From Nitrospirota bacterium (lineage in GTDB: Bacteria; Nitrospirota; Thermodesulfovibrionia; Thermodesulfovibrionales; JdFR-86), in the NCBI GenBank assembly GCA_016207905.1, contig JACQZC010000071.1, positions 1 through 40,089 of the forward strand: a stretch of 40,089 bases of DNA, written 5' to 3'. Positions 32,491 through 40,089 of the stretch are shown here, piece by piece. The notes below the pieces were generated by a model. The model had not been told where the DNA came from. It was given only the letters and a program-made list of their open reading frames with translations, and made no database searches. How positions within the stretch are numbered: position 1 is the stretch's first letter; every line of letters begins with the position of its first letter. Made by a program: the position numbers and the translations under genes.

Positions 32491-32949
32491 CTAAGTCAGG
32501 TAGTCTTTTGCGGCCCTGAGGGCAAGGAGATAGCTATTCGGCCCAAATCCGCTTATCTGGCCTAACGAGACCTCTGCAATAAAGGACTTCCTTCTGAAGT
32601 CCTCCCTTCTCAGGATATTCGAGAGGTGAACCTCTATGGATGGCTTTCCAACCGATGAGATTGCATCCCTTATGGCAATGCTCGTATGGGTGAATGCCGC
32701 GGGGTTTATTATAAGGATGTCATAGTCTTTGTCCTGTATATGGCTTATAATCTCGGATTCGCTGTTTGACTGGGCAATAAGGACATTTAGCCCGAGTTCC
32801 TTTGCGAGGGCATTGATTCTTCTGTTTATCTCCTTTAGCGTAATCCTGCCATAGATGTCTGGCTCTCTTTTCCCTAAGAGGTTGAGATTAGGCCCATGTA
32901 TGACAAGAACCTTCGTCTTTTTAATGTCTTTAGGCTTTTTCCCTTTCAT
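32491..32949 (-). CDS. aroQ: Type II 3-dehydroquinate dehydratase
   Basis: AroQ converts 3-dehydroquinate to 3-dehydroshikimate in the shikimate pathway. The protein has HGPNLNLLGKREPDIYG with the catalytic tyrosine, SNSESEIISHI, NPAAFTHTSIAIRDA and PSIEVHLSNI with the catalytic histidine. ATG 32949 gives 152 residues, near the family's size. The open frame extends to 33048 with a possible start at TTG; those extra residues (including ALCPMCLKKL) are not typical of AroQ, though a native extension cannot be excluded. Confidence 0.93.
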   Translation of the reverse strand: MKGKKPKDIKKTKVLVIHGPNLNLLGKREPDIYGRITLKEINRRINALAKELGLNVLIAQSNSESEIISHIQDKDYDILIINPAAFTHTSIAIRDAISSVGKPSIEVHLSNILRREDFRRKSFIAEVSLGQISGFGPNSYLLALRAAKDYLT

Positions 32950-33042
32950 GGTCGTTATACTTTTATAAACATTTTTTAATCTCAGGTCAAGAAGTTTTTT
33001 TAGGCACATTGGGCACAAGGCAATTATCACTACTGTCTCCCC

Positions 33043-33072
33043 TTGCAATAGCCAGTTGAAAAGAAATATTAT
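33043..33072 (+). promoter_or_regulatory. Promoter of the RadC-like/type IIG operon
   Basis: TTGCAA at 33043-33048, an 18-nt spacer and TATTAT at 33067-33072 lie just upstream of a GGAGGG ribosome binding site and the start at 33095. The -10 matches 5 of 6 positions. Confidence 0.4.
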
Positions 33073-33094
33073 TTAGGGTGAAGGAGGGTGGTTT

Positions 33095-33397
33095 ATGAAG
33101 ACATGGACTCATCCGGGTGGAAAGCTAAGAGAGCTTGGGGCAGACTCTTTAACTGATGCAGAGCTTTTGGCAATTCTTCTTTCTACAGGCACAAAAGGTA
33201 AATCAGCAGAGGATATAGCCAATGAGATTCTCAATAAATTTGGTTCATTTAAAGGCATGGCAAACCAGCCTCTTGAGAAATTCCTTGAGATTAAAGGAAT
33301 CGGAGATGTTAAAATCATCAGGGTTGCGTCTGCTTTTGAAATTGCAAAAAGGATTGTAAGTCAGGTGTTAAAAGAAAAAGAAGATGTCAAAGATTAA
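33095..33397 (+). CDS. Stand-alone RadC N-terminal helix-hairpin-helix protein
   Basis: The 100-residue protein matches the N-terminal domain of RadC (UPF0758): KLRELGADSLTDAELLAILL, STGTKGKSAEDIANEIL and the helix-hairpin-helix IKGIGDVKIIRVASAFEIAKR. The C-terminal MPN/JAB peptidase-like domain of RadC is absent, and the gene ends naturally by overlapping the next gene by 14 nt. It may act as a DNA-binding partner of the restriction enzyme. A good GGAGGG site precedes it. Confidence 0.88.
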   Translation: MKTWTHPGGKLRELGADSLTDAELLAILLSTGTKGKSAEDIANEILNKFGSFKGMANQPLEKFLEIKGIGDVKIIRVASAFEIAKRIVSQVLKEKEDVKD

Positions 33398-36300
33398 AAG
33401 GAAGCCAATAAAACTTTCTTCGCCATTTGATATGGCAAGTTCCAAGACTGAAAGGACTTGCGTTGCCAAAATTGCAGAATGGATTAACAGGACAATTGAA
33501 GAAAAGTCCTTACCCCTCGGTAGGGCAGAGGTAGAAACAAAGGGGGCTGATGCTAAATACCCTGATTTTGTTCTTTATAAAAGTCCTCAGAGCACAGACA
33601 CCCTTTTAGTTGCTGAATTTAAACAGCCTTATTTTGACCCATACGATTATAAAGAGCTTAAAGAGCCAGCATGGGAAAAAGCCAACAGGAGAAAAGCCAG
33701 ATACTTTGTAACATCCAACTTCAAAAAGCTTATCTGGTATAAGACAGAAGAGGTCAACAGGATGGCTGATGAAACCACACAGATAGCAGGGATTTATGAC
33801 CTCTCAGTTATAGAAGACCTTAATACTATAGATGAGCCACGCTTCAAGACTGCCATTGTTAAGGGGATTGAGAGATTTCTTTCTGACCTTGTAGAGGTTT
33901 ATACAGGCAGGAAACCCGAGCCCCTTTTGCCTGTTGATGAGTTATTGATCCAAAAGCTTCGTGGGAAGAATGACCGTCTCTCACGCTTTTATAAAAACAT
34001 TATAAGAGACAAATTCCACAAAGACCCTGCTTTTGCAAAAAAACTTAGTAACTGGTTTTCTGAACAGCAATGGAGCTTTGCAGGGCAAGATGTGGATTTT
34101 GAGAAGGCTGCAAGACAATCAGCTTATCTGCTTATAAACAAAATTCTCTTTTATCAGACTCTAAAGGCAAAGCAACCACGCCTTTCATCTTTGGTTATTC
34201 CCGATGACCTGACTGCTGGCGGACAGATCCAGAAGCAGTTACAAGGTTATTTCAGTTATATAACAGAGAATATTGATTATGAGACTATATATGATACGGA
34301 TTTTATTGACCAGATAGCATTCCCTGACCAAAAAGAAGTCGTTGAGGAAATAAAAAGTCTCATAAAAATAATAGGTGAGCATGACTTCTCCAAACTCGGC
34401 TATGATATTATCGGCAGGATATTTGAAAGGCTTATCCCCCATGAAGAACGGCATAACTTAGGGCAGTATTTTACAAGCCCTGATGTTGTTGACCTGATTT
34501 TAAAATTTTGCATTAGACATGAAGACGACAAGGTTATAGACCCATCATGTGGTGCAGGCACATTCCTTGTCAGAGCATATAAGCACAAACAGCTACTAAA
34601 TAGCAGACTTACGCATCAGGAAGTTCTTGAAGACCTCTGGGGTATTGACATTGCAAAATTCCCTGCGCACCTTGCAACAATAAATCTTGCAATAAATGAC
34701 CTTAAGGTTGACAAAAATTATCCGAATATTGCTCATGAGGATTTCTTTAATCTTCCTGTTGCTCCTGTAGGAGGAATGCAGATTACTGAAAGATTTAGGA
34801 GGATAAGGGCGCATGCACTTGGCCGTGAACAAAAAGAAATAACATATCCAAGATGGTTTGACTGTGTTGTTGGGAATCCACCATATACCAGACAGGAAGA
34901 GATAACTGAAATTACAGGGGAAGAAAGCTATAAAGAGGCACTCATCAAGAAAGCCCTTTATTATGCAAGACGTAAACTTGCGGACATATCAAAGAGAGCG
35001 GGAATACATGCCTATTTCTTTGTGCATGGGACAAAGTTTCTAAAAGAAGGTGGCAGGTTTGGCTTTATTGTCTCAGATTCATGGCTTGATACAGACTATG
35101 GCAAGGGGCTTCAAGAGCTATTCTTAAAAAACTACAAAATCACTGCGATAATCTCATCTAAGGTTGAAAGGTGGTTTGAAGATGCAGACATTAATACCTG
35201 CATTATTATTCTTGAAAAATGTAAAGACTTAAAAGAAAGGGATGAAAATCTTGTGAGGTTTGTTTATCTCAAAAAACCCTTAAGGCATTTTATCCCTCCT
35301 GCACAGGATATGTGGGAGAAACAAAAGCAAAGACTTGATGCCACTGAAAACCTGAAAAAGACAATACTTTATCACAATGACTTCTATCAGAACGATGAAC
35401 TCAGGATTTATCCAAAAAAGCAGAGCGTGTTATGGGAAGAAGGATTTGATGCAGAAGAGAACAAATACACAGGCTCAAAATGGGGGAAATATCTGAGGGC
35501 GCCGGAGATATTCTTTAAGATTCTTGAGATGGGTAAGGATAAGCTCGTGCCATTAAAGAAAATAGTTGATGTTAGAAGAGGGTTTACCACAGGCGCTAAT
35601 GAATTTTTCTACTTAACAGAAGAAGAAATAAAAGAGAGGGGAATTGAGAAAGAGTTCTGGATGCACAAAGACGAAAAAGACAGATGGATGCCTAATAAGG
35701 TGGTTGTCAGCCCGAGGGAGGCAAAGACTGTAGTCATAAATCCTAATGTTTTATCCAATGTTGTTTTATTTATAAACAAAGATAAGACAAAACTCAAAAA
35801 CAAAAAGGTTCTTTCTTTTATAAGGCATGGAGAAAGAAAGGGTTTTCATAATAGGTCAACTTGCTCATCACGCAGTAGATGGTATGAGATTGAATACCGT
35901 GAGCCATGGCCGATACTTCACCCGATGATACATCATGATAGACAAATGGTAATTTCTAATAAATATGGAGTTCAGGTAGACCATAATCTATTTGAGATAA
36001 GACCCAAGAGAAAACGAGATACACTTGCAGTTTTATGCTTTCTACTTTCAACTGTAAGTATGCTTTTCAAGGAGTTTGGTGGGCGTGTAAACTTAGGTGA
36101 GGGTGCACTTAAAACAGAAGGTATAGATATAGAGAAATTGCCAATCCCCAAAGAATTTTTAAAAGAGGCAAAACAAAAGCTAATAAAACTTGCAAAAAAA
36201 TATCCCTCTTCTAAGATAACATCAATATTTGAAGATTTAGATGCCAATAATCCTGATGAAGTCTCCCTTGCCAAGGTTAAACCAGCCCGTCGTGAACTTG

Positions 36301-36860
36301 ATAAAATCATCATGGGTGATATTTTAGGCTTAACAGACGATGAACAGCTTGAGGTTTATCGTGCAGTTGTTGACCTCGTGAGGTCAAGGATTGAAAAAGC
36401 AAAGAGTGTTGACAATAGAAATAAGACAAAAGAAGGTATTGATGTTGAGCTTTTAACAAGGATAATAAAGGAAAGGCTTGGAGATAAACTACTTGGTCAT
36501 TTTTACAGAGAAAATATCCTTAATCAGAAAGCTCTAAAAACAGTTAGACTCTTTCACCCCCAAAAGGAGATTCAAATCAAAAATGGGCTTTGGGGCTGGC
36601 GTCTTTCATCAGGTAAAGACCTTATAGAGTGTGAAAGTGAGGCAGAAGCGGAATATCTTAAAATATGGCTTGAATCAGGGCTTGAGGAGGTAAAAGTCCC
36701 TAAAGATGAATCTTATCTTTCAAAAATCCTTCCTGAGCTTAAAGCCCTTAAAGAGCGGATAGACCAGATAATCAATGACCACATCTCCTCTATCAAAAGC
36801 CAGAAGATACAAAACGCAATTCTGAGGAAGCTACAAGGTGAATTATTTCAGGGCAGTTAA
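33384..36860 (+). CDS. Type IIG restriction endonuclease-methyltransferase
   Basis: A single 1158-residue polypeptide with an N-terminal PD-(D/E)xK nuclease (D61 in YPDFVLY, E78-x-K80 in VAEFKQP), a helical region, an N6-adenine methyltransferase (LGQYFTSPDVVD at 359-370, VIDPSCGAGTF at 384-394, catalytic NPPY at 498-501), and a C-terminal target-recognition part (about 700-960) followed by a helical tail. It probably cuts and methylates the same site. It overlaps the RadC-like gene by 14 nt. The methyltransferase motif order F-x-G, NPPY is of the gamma class. Specificity cannot be predicted from sequence. Confidence 0.92.
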   Translation: MSKIKRKPIKLSSPFDMASSKTERTCVAKIAEWINRTIEEKSLPLGRAEVETKGADAKYPDFVLYKSPQSTDTLLVAEFKQPYFDPYDYKELKEPAWEKANRRKARYFVTSNFKKLIWYKTEEVNRMADETTQIAGIYDLSVIEDLNTIDEPRFKTAIVKGIERFLSDLVEVYTGRKPEPLLPVDELLIQKLRGKNDRLSRFYKNIIRDKFHKDPAFAKKLSNWFSEQQWSFAGQDVDFEKAARQSAYLLINKILFYQTLKAKQPRLSSLVIPDDLTAGGQIQKQLQGYFSYITENIDYETIYDTDFIDQIAFPDQKEVVEEIKSLIKIIGEHDFSKLGYDIIGRIFERLIPHEERHNLGQYFTSPDVVDLILKFCIRHEDDKVIDPSCGAGTFLVRAYKHKQLLNSRLTHQEVLEDLWGIDIAKFPAHLATINLAINDLKVDKNYPNIAHEDFFNLPVAPVGGMQITERFRRIRAHALGREQKEITYPRWFDCVVGNPPYTRQEEITEITGEESYKEALIKKALYYARRKLADISKRAGIHAYFFVHGTKFLKEGGRFGFIVSDSWLDTDYGKGLQELFLKNYKITAIISSKVERWFEDADINTCIIILEKCKDLKERDENLVRFVYLKKPLRHFIPPAQDMWEKQKQRLDATENLKKTILYHNDFYQNDELRIYPKKQSVLWEEGFDAEENKYTGSKWGKYLRAPEIFFKILEMGKDKLVPLKKIVDVRRGFTTGANEFFYLTEEEIKERGIEKEFWMHKDEKDRWMPNKVVVSPREAKTVVINPNVLSNVVLFINKDKTKLKNKKVLSFIRHGERKGFHNRSTCSSRSRWYEIEYREPWPILHPMIHHDRQMVISNKYGVQVDHNLFEIRPKRKRDTLAVLCFLLSTVSMLFKEFGGRVNLGEGALKTEGIDIEKLPIPKEFLKEAKQKLIKLAKKYPSSKITSIFEDLDANNPDEVSLAKVKPARRELDKIIMGDILGLTDDEQLEVYRAVVDLVRSRIEKAKSVDNRNKTKEGIDVELLTRIIKERLGDKLLGHFYRENILNQKALKTVRLFHPQKEIQIKNGLWGWRLSSGKDLIECESEAEAEYLKIWLESGLEEVKVPKDESYLSKILPELKALKERIDQIINDHISSIKSQKIQNAILRKLQGELFQGS

Positions 36861-36874
36861 TTAAAAGTTAAAAG

Positions 36875-36910
36875 ACATCTGAATCCACATCTCCTTGAGA
36901 CCTCAGATGT
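36875..36910. terminator. Possible hairpin after the type IIG gene
   Basis: ACATCTGA (36875-36882) pairs with TCAGATGT (36903-36910) across a 20-nt loop. No T-run follows, so it is at best a weak terminator. Confidence 0.25.
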
Positions 36911-36930
36911 TATCTCAGGGCACATTGGGG

Positions 36931-36959
36931 TTGACAAAAAATTCAATCTTTGGTAGAGT
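36931..36959 (+). promoter_or_regulatory. Promoter of the str operon
   Basis: TTGACA at 36931-36936, a 17-nt spacer and TAGAGT at 36954-36959. The -35 is perfect, the -10 matches 4 of 6. It directs rpsL-rpsG-fusA-tuf. Confidence 0.6.
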
Positions 36960-37011
36960 TAAGTTTCACCTTAAGTAAATTACTGATTTAAATGTTTGTT
37001 ATGGAGGTATT

Positions 37012-37383
37012 GTGCCTACAGTAGCACAGCTTGTAAGACATGGCAGAAAGAGCCTCGAGAGGAAGACGAAGAGTCCTGCCCTGGCGAACTGTCCTCAGAA
37101 AAGGGGTGTATGCATAAGGGTCTATACGACAACTCCAAAGAAGCCGAATTCTGCCTTGAGAAAGGTTGCAAGGCTCAGGCTCACAAACAGCATGGAAGTC
37201 ACTGCATATATTCCGGGTGTAGGGCATAACCTTCAGGAGCACTCTGTGGTTATGATGAGAGGAGGCAGGGTTAAAGACCTGCCCGGAGTGAGATACCATA
37301 TTATAAGAGGAACACTGGATTCAGCAGGCGTGACCGATAGAAAAAGAGGAAGGTCCAAATATGGGGCAAAGAGGCCCAAGTAG
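37012..37383 (+). CDS. rpsL: 30S ribosomal protein S12
   Basis: S12 sits at the decoding centre. The 123-residue product has the conserved [19 protein letters not shown], with the streptomycin-interacting lysines unchanged, and [16 protein letters not shown]. The start is GTG with GGAGGT upstream. First gene of the str operon. Confidence 0.97.
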   Translation: MPTVAQLVRHGRKSLERKTKSPALANCPQKRGVCIRVYTTTPKKPNSALRKVARLRLTNSMEVTAYIPGVGHNLQEHSVVMMRGGRVKDLPGVRYHIIRGTLDSAGVTDRKRGRSKYGAKRPK

Positions 37384-37388
37384 GTAAG

Positions 37389-37856
37389 ATGAGAAGAAAG
37401 GTTGTTGTAAAAAGAGAAACATTGCCTGACCCAAAATACGGCAGTAAGCTCGTTAGCAGGTTCATAAACATGATGCTCGAGGACGGCAAAAAGGCTGTGG
37501 CAGAAAAAATATTCTATGACGCATTTGAGATTATGAAGAAAAAGGCAGGCGATGACCCGCTTAAGGTTTTTAAGACTGCTGTGGATAATATTAAGCCTGC
37601 GATAGAGGTTAAGCCCAGAAGGGTTGGCGGTGCTACATATCAGGTGCCTGTAGAGATAAGACCCCAGAGGCGCACATCGCTTGCATTTAGATGGATTATA
37701 AGTTACGCAAGGGCAAGGGCTGAAAAGACAATGTCCGAGAAGCTCGCAGGAGAGCTTCTGGATGCACTTAACAACACAGGGGCTTCTATAAAGAAAAAAG
37801 AAGACACCCATAGAATGGCCGATGCTAACAAGGCATTCGCACATTACAGATGGTAA
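37389..37856 (+). CDS. rpsG: 30S ribosomal protein S7
   Basis: S7 binds the 16S rRNA head and nucleates its assembly. The 155-residue protein has [37 protein letters not shown] and [10 protein letters not shown]. It starts 5 nt after rpsL, in the standard order. Confidence 0.97.
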   Translation: MRRKVVVKRETLPDPKYGSKLVSRFINMMLEDGKKAVAEKIFYDAFEIMKKKAGDDPLKVFKTAVDNIKPAIEVKPRRVGGATYQVPVEIRPQRRTSLAFRWIISYARARAEKTMSEKLAGELLDALNNTGASIKKKEDTHRMADANKAFAHYRW

Positions 37857-37871
37857 GAGGAATTAAATCAA

Positions 37872-39950
37872 TTGGCAAGATTTCCATTAGAGAATACAAG
37901 AAATATCGGCATCATGGCTCACATAGATGCTGGAAAGACAACGACGACAGAGAGGGTACTTTACTATACGGGAGTCACTTACAAGATAGGAGAGGTGCAT
38001 GAAGGCACTGCCGTAATGGACTGGATGCCTCAGGAGCAGGAAAGAGGCATAACCATAACTGCGGCGGCAACGACATGCTACTGGAAAGACCATAAGATAA
38101 ACATAATAGACACGCCTGGTCATGTTGACTTTACTATAGAGGTTGAGAGGTCATTAAGGGTGCTCGATGGTGCAATTGCTGTGTTTGATGTGGTCTCGGG
38201 AGTTGAGCCACAATCAGAGACTGTATGGAGGCAGGCAGATAAGTATGGTGTACCGAGGATTGCTTTTATGAACAAGATGGATAGGGTAGGTGCGGATTTC
38301 TATATGAGTGTAGAAAGCATGGTCGAAAGGCTCGGAGCAAACCCTGTGCCTGTTCAGATACCCAATGGCGCTGAAGATAAATTCAGAGGCCCGATTGACC
38401 TTATAAGAGAAAGGGCGATTTATTTTAAGGATGACTCCCTCGGTGCCGAATATTTCGAAGAGGATATTCCTTCGGATTTGATACCTATAGCTAAAAGATA
38501 CCGTGACAAGATGCTCGAGAAGCTTGCCGATATAGATGAAACGATAATGGAGAAGTTTATATCAGGCAATAAGGTCACGGTCTCTGAGATAATCTCTGCC
38601 TTGAGGAAAGGCACTATCCAGATGAAGCTTACCCCTGTGCTTTGTGGCTCTGCCTTCAGGAACAAGGGTGTTCAGCATCTTCTGGATGCCATAGTGGATT
38701 ATCTTCCCTCGCCGATTGATGTACCGCCAGTGGAGGGCACTACGCCTGGTAACGGAACGAGGATTCAGAGAAAGGTATCTGATGAGGAGCCCTTTTCTTC
38801 GCTGGCATTTAAGGTTACATCAGACCCGTATGTCGGACAACTTACATATCTAAGGGTATATTCAGGCATTCTTAATTCAGGCTCGTATGTTTATAACTCA
38901 TCAAAGGATACACGGGAGCGTATTGGCAGACTCCTTAAGATGCATGCAAATAAACGGGAGGAGCTAAAAGAGGTAAGGGCAGGAGATATTGCCGCAGTAG
39001 TAGGATTGAAGGGCACTCTTACAGGCGATACCTTATGCGACGAGAAAAGCCCTGTTGTTCTTGAGGCGATGGAGTTCCCTGAACCGGTTATCTCGGTTGC
39101 AATAGAGCCAAAGACAAAGGCAGACCAGGAAAAGCTCTCGCAGGCACTTTCGAAGCTTGCACAGGAGGACCCATCTTTCAGGGTCTCTGTCAATGAGGAG
39201 ACCGCACAGACACTTATATCGGGAATGGGAGAGCTACATCTTGAGATAATAGTGGACAGGCTTTTAAGGGAATTTAAGGTCAGCGCTAATATCGGCAAGC
39301 CACAGGTTGCCTATAAAGAGACTATAGCAGGACATTCAAAGGCAGAGGGAAGATTCATCAAGCAGACAGGCGGCAGAGGCCAGTATGGACATGTCTTTAT
39401 AGAGATAGAGCCATTAGGGGAGGAAAAGGGATTTGAGTTCGTAAATAAAATAGTAGGTGGCGCAATTCCAAGGGAATACATATCTGCTGTTGAAAAGGGC
39501 ATAAAAGAAGCCCTCGACACAGGCATACTCGCAGGCTATCCGGTTGTCAATGTGAAGGCAACCCTTTATGATGGCTCTTACCATGAGGTTGACTCATCCG
39601 AGCTTGCCTTTAAGATAGCAGGCTCGATAGCTTTTAAGGAAGCAGTAAGAAAGGCAAAGCCAATCCTTCTTGAGCCGATTATGAGTGTTGAAGTTGTCAC
39701 ACCCGAGCTTTATATGGGTGATGTTATCGGAGATTTGAATTCAAGAAGGGGAAAGATACAGACAATAAACAAAAGAGGCGCGGCACAGGTTATAAAAGCA
39801 CTTGTGCCACTTAACGATATGTTTGGTTATGCCACGGACCTCAGGTCTAAGACGCAGGGCAGGGCTACATATACTATGCAGTTTTCCCATTATGAGGCGG
39901 TCCCAAAGGCAATATCAGAAGCAATCGTAGCAAAAGTGAAAGGTGAATAG
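37872..39950 (+). CDS. fusA: Elongation factor G
   Basis: EF-G drives translocation with GTP. The 692-residue protein has the G1 motif [27 protein letters not shown], and all five domains to the C-terminus. The first codon is TTG with AGAGGA upstream; [17 protein letters not shown] is the expected N-terminus. It lies 15 nt after rpsG. Confidence 0.97.
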   Translation: MARFPLENTRNIGIMAHIDAGKTTTTERVLYYTGVTYKIGEVHEGTAVMDWMPQEQERGITITAAATTCYWKDHKINIIDTPGHVDFTIEVERSLRVLDGAIAVFDVVSGVEPQSETVWRQADKYGVPRIAFMNKMDRVGADFYMSVESMVERLGANPVPVQIPNGAEDKFRGPIDLIRERAIYFKDDSLGAEYFEEDIPSDLIPIAKRYRDKMLEKLADIDETIMEKFISGNKVTVSEIISALRKGTIQMKLTPVLCGSAFRNKGVQHLLDAIVDYLPSPIDVPPVEGTTPGNGTRIQRKVSDEEPFSSLAFKVTSDPYVGQLTYLRVYSGILNSGSYVYNSSKDTRERIGRLLKMHANKREELKEVRAGDIAAVVGLKGTLTGDTLCDEKSPVVLEAMEFPEPVISVAIEPKTKADQEKLSQALSKLAQEDPSFRVSVNEETAQTLISGMGELHLEIIVDRLLREFKVSANIGKPQVAYKETIAGHSKAEGRFIKQTGGRGQYGHVFIEIEPLGEEKGFEFVNKIVGGAIPREYISAVEKGIKEALDTGILAGYPVVNVKATLYDGSYHEVDSSELAFKIAGSIAFKEAVRKAKPILLEPIMSVEVVTPELYMGDVIGDLNSRRGKIQTINKRGAAQVIKALVPLNDMFGYATDLRSKTQGRATYTMQFSHYEAVPKAISEAIVAKVKGE

Positions 39951-39962
39951 GAGGAATAGGTT

Positions 39963-40089
39963 ATGGCTAAGGCAAAGTTCGAGAGGGTAAAGCCTCATGC
40001 AAATGTAGGCACGATAGGGCATGTAGACCATGGGAAAACCACCCTTACTGCGGCTATGACGAAGGTTATGGGCTTTAAGGGACTTGCCA
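39963..40089 (+). CDS. tuf: Elongation factor Tu, cut by the window end
   Basis: The first 42 codons are visible: [20 protein letters not shown] then [15 protein letters not shown], including the P-loop of EF-Tu, which delivers aminoacyl-tRNA to the ribosome. AGGAGG precedes the ATG. The gene runs off the right edge. Confidence 0.95.
   Translation, partial: MAKAKFERVKPHANVGTIGHVDHGKTTLTAAMTKVMGFKGLA

Noticed and set aside
37233-37844. 203-codon minus-strand frame across rpsL-rpsG
   Set aside because: It is antisense to two clear ribosomal protein genes and cysteine/leucine-rich as expected for a shadow.

Overview
The window is a gene-dense bacterial chromosome segment, almost certainly from an anaerobic, deep-branching Gram-negative lineage; my best guess is Nitrospirota (Thermodesulfovibrionia-like). 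That placement is inference. It rests on an AhbD-type radical SAM heme enzyme beside hemE, the nfeD/slipin pair, yajC and yidC with a large periplasmic domain, a strong preference for AGA/AGG arginine codons, and REP-like intergenic hairpins. No rRNA, tRNA or CRISPR array was seen.

Layout. 1-590: the tail of an IS element (transposase C-terminus and terminal repeats) followed by non-coding DNA. 591-4790 (+): dksA-like, rpsO, pnp and an M16 peptidase. 4792-10508 (-): yajC, an HD protein, an M50/CBS site-2 protease, a methionine-rich secreted protein, a methyltransferase and a copper-type P1B ATPase with two YHS domains. 10805-14102 (-): an accessory three-gene operon encoding a DUF4062/TIR-like protein with TPRs, a multi-pass membrane protein, and a membrane-anchored protein with a phage Mu gpF-like Cys/His tail. 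14204-22039 (-): nfeD, slipin, argH, an MNT/HEPN remnant pair, hflX, ahbD-like and hemE. 22282-23558: a small accessory island with a frameshifted PIN toxin, its antitoxin and a DUF4258/DUF2283 pair. 23778-26635: pdxA converging on rpmH-yidD-yidC, with no rnpA. 26636-27687: a long repeat-rich spacer with remnants of a PilZ/TPR gene. 27688-32949 (-): aroQ, pepQ-like, efp, accB, accC, thiE and a PilZ-receiver protein. 33095-36860 (+): a stand-alone RadC helix-hairpin-helix protein overlapping a type IIG restriction-methyltransferase. 36931-40089 (+): the str operon (rpsL, rpsG, fusA, tuf, the last cut by the window end).

The best candidate for an undescribed system is the operon at 10805-14102. 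The first two genes overlap by 4 nt and the third follows after 11 nt. It sits between housekeeping genes and its domain mix (TIR-like/DUF4062 plus TPR, a small multi-pass membrane protein, a Mu gpF-like tail) resembles a membrane-acting conflict or defence module; the function is inferred only. Other notable signals: hflX whose conserved N-terminus extends to an ATA codon with a perfect ribosome binding site; EF-P with arginine at the modification site; a 191-residue protein with about 40 methionines next to a copper ATPase; three copies of a promoter-like dispersed repeat; two probable leaderless genes (nfeD, rpmH); and several decaying toxin-antitoxin loci.
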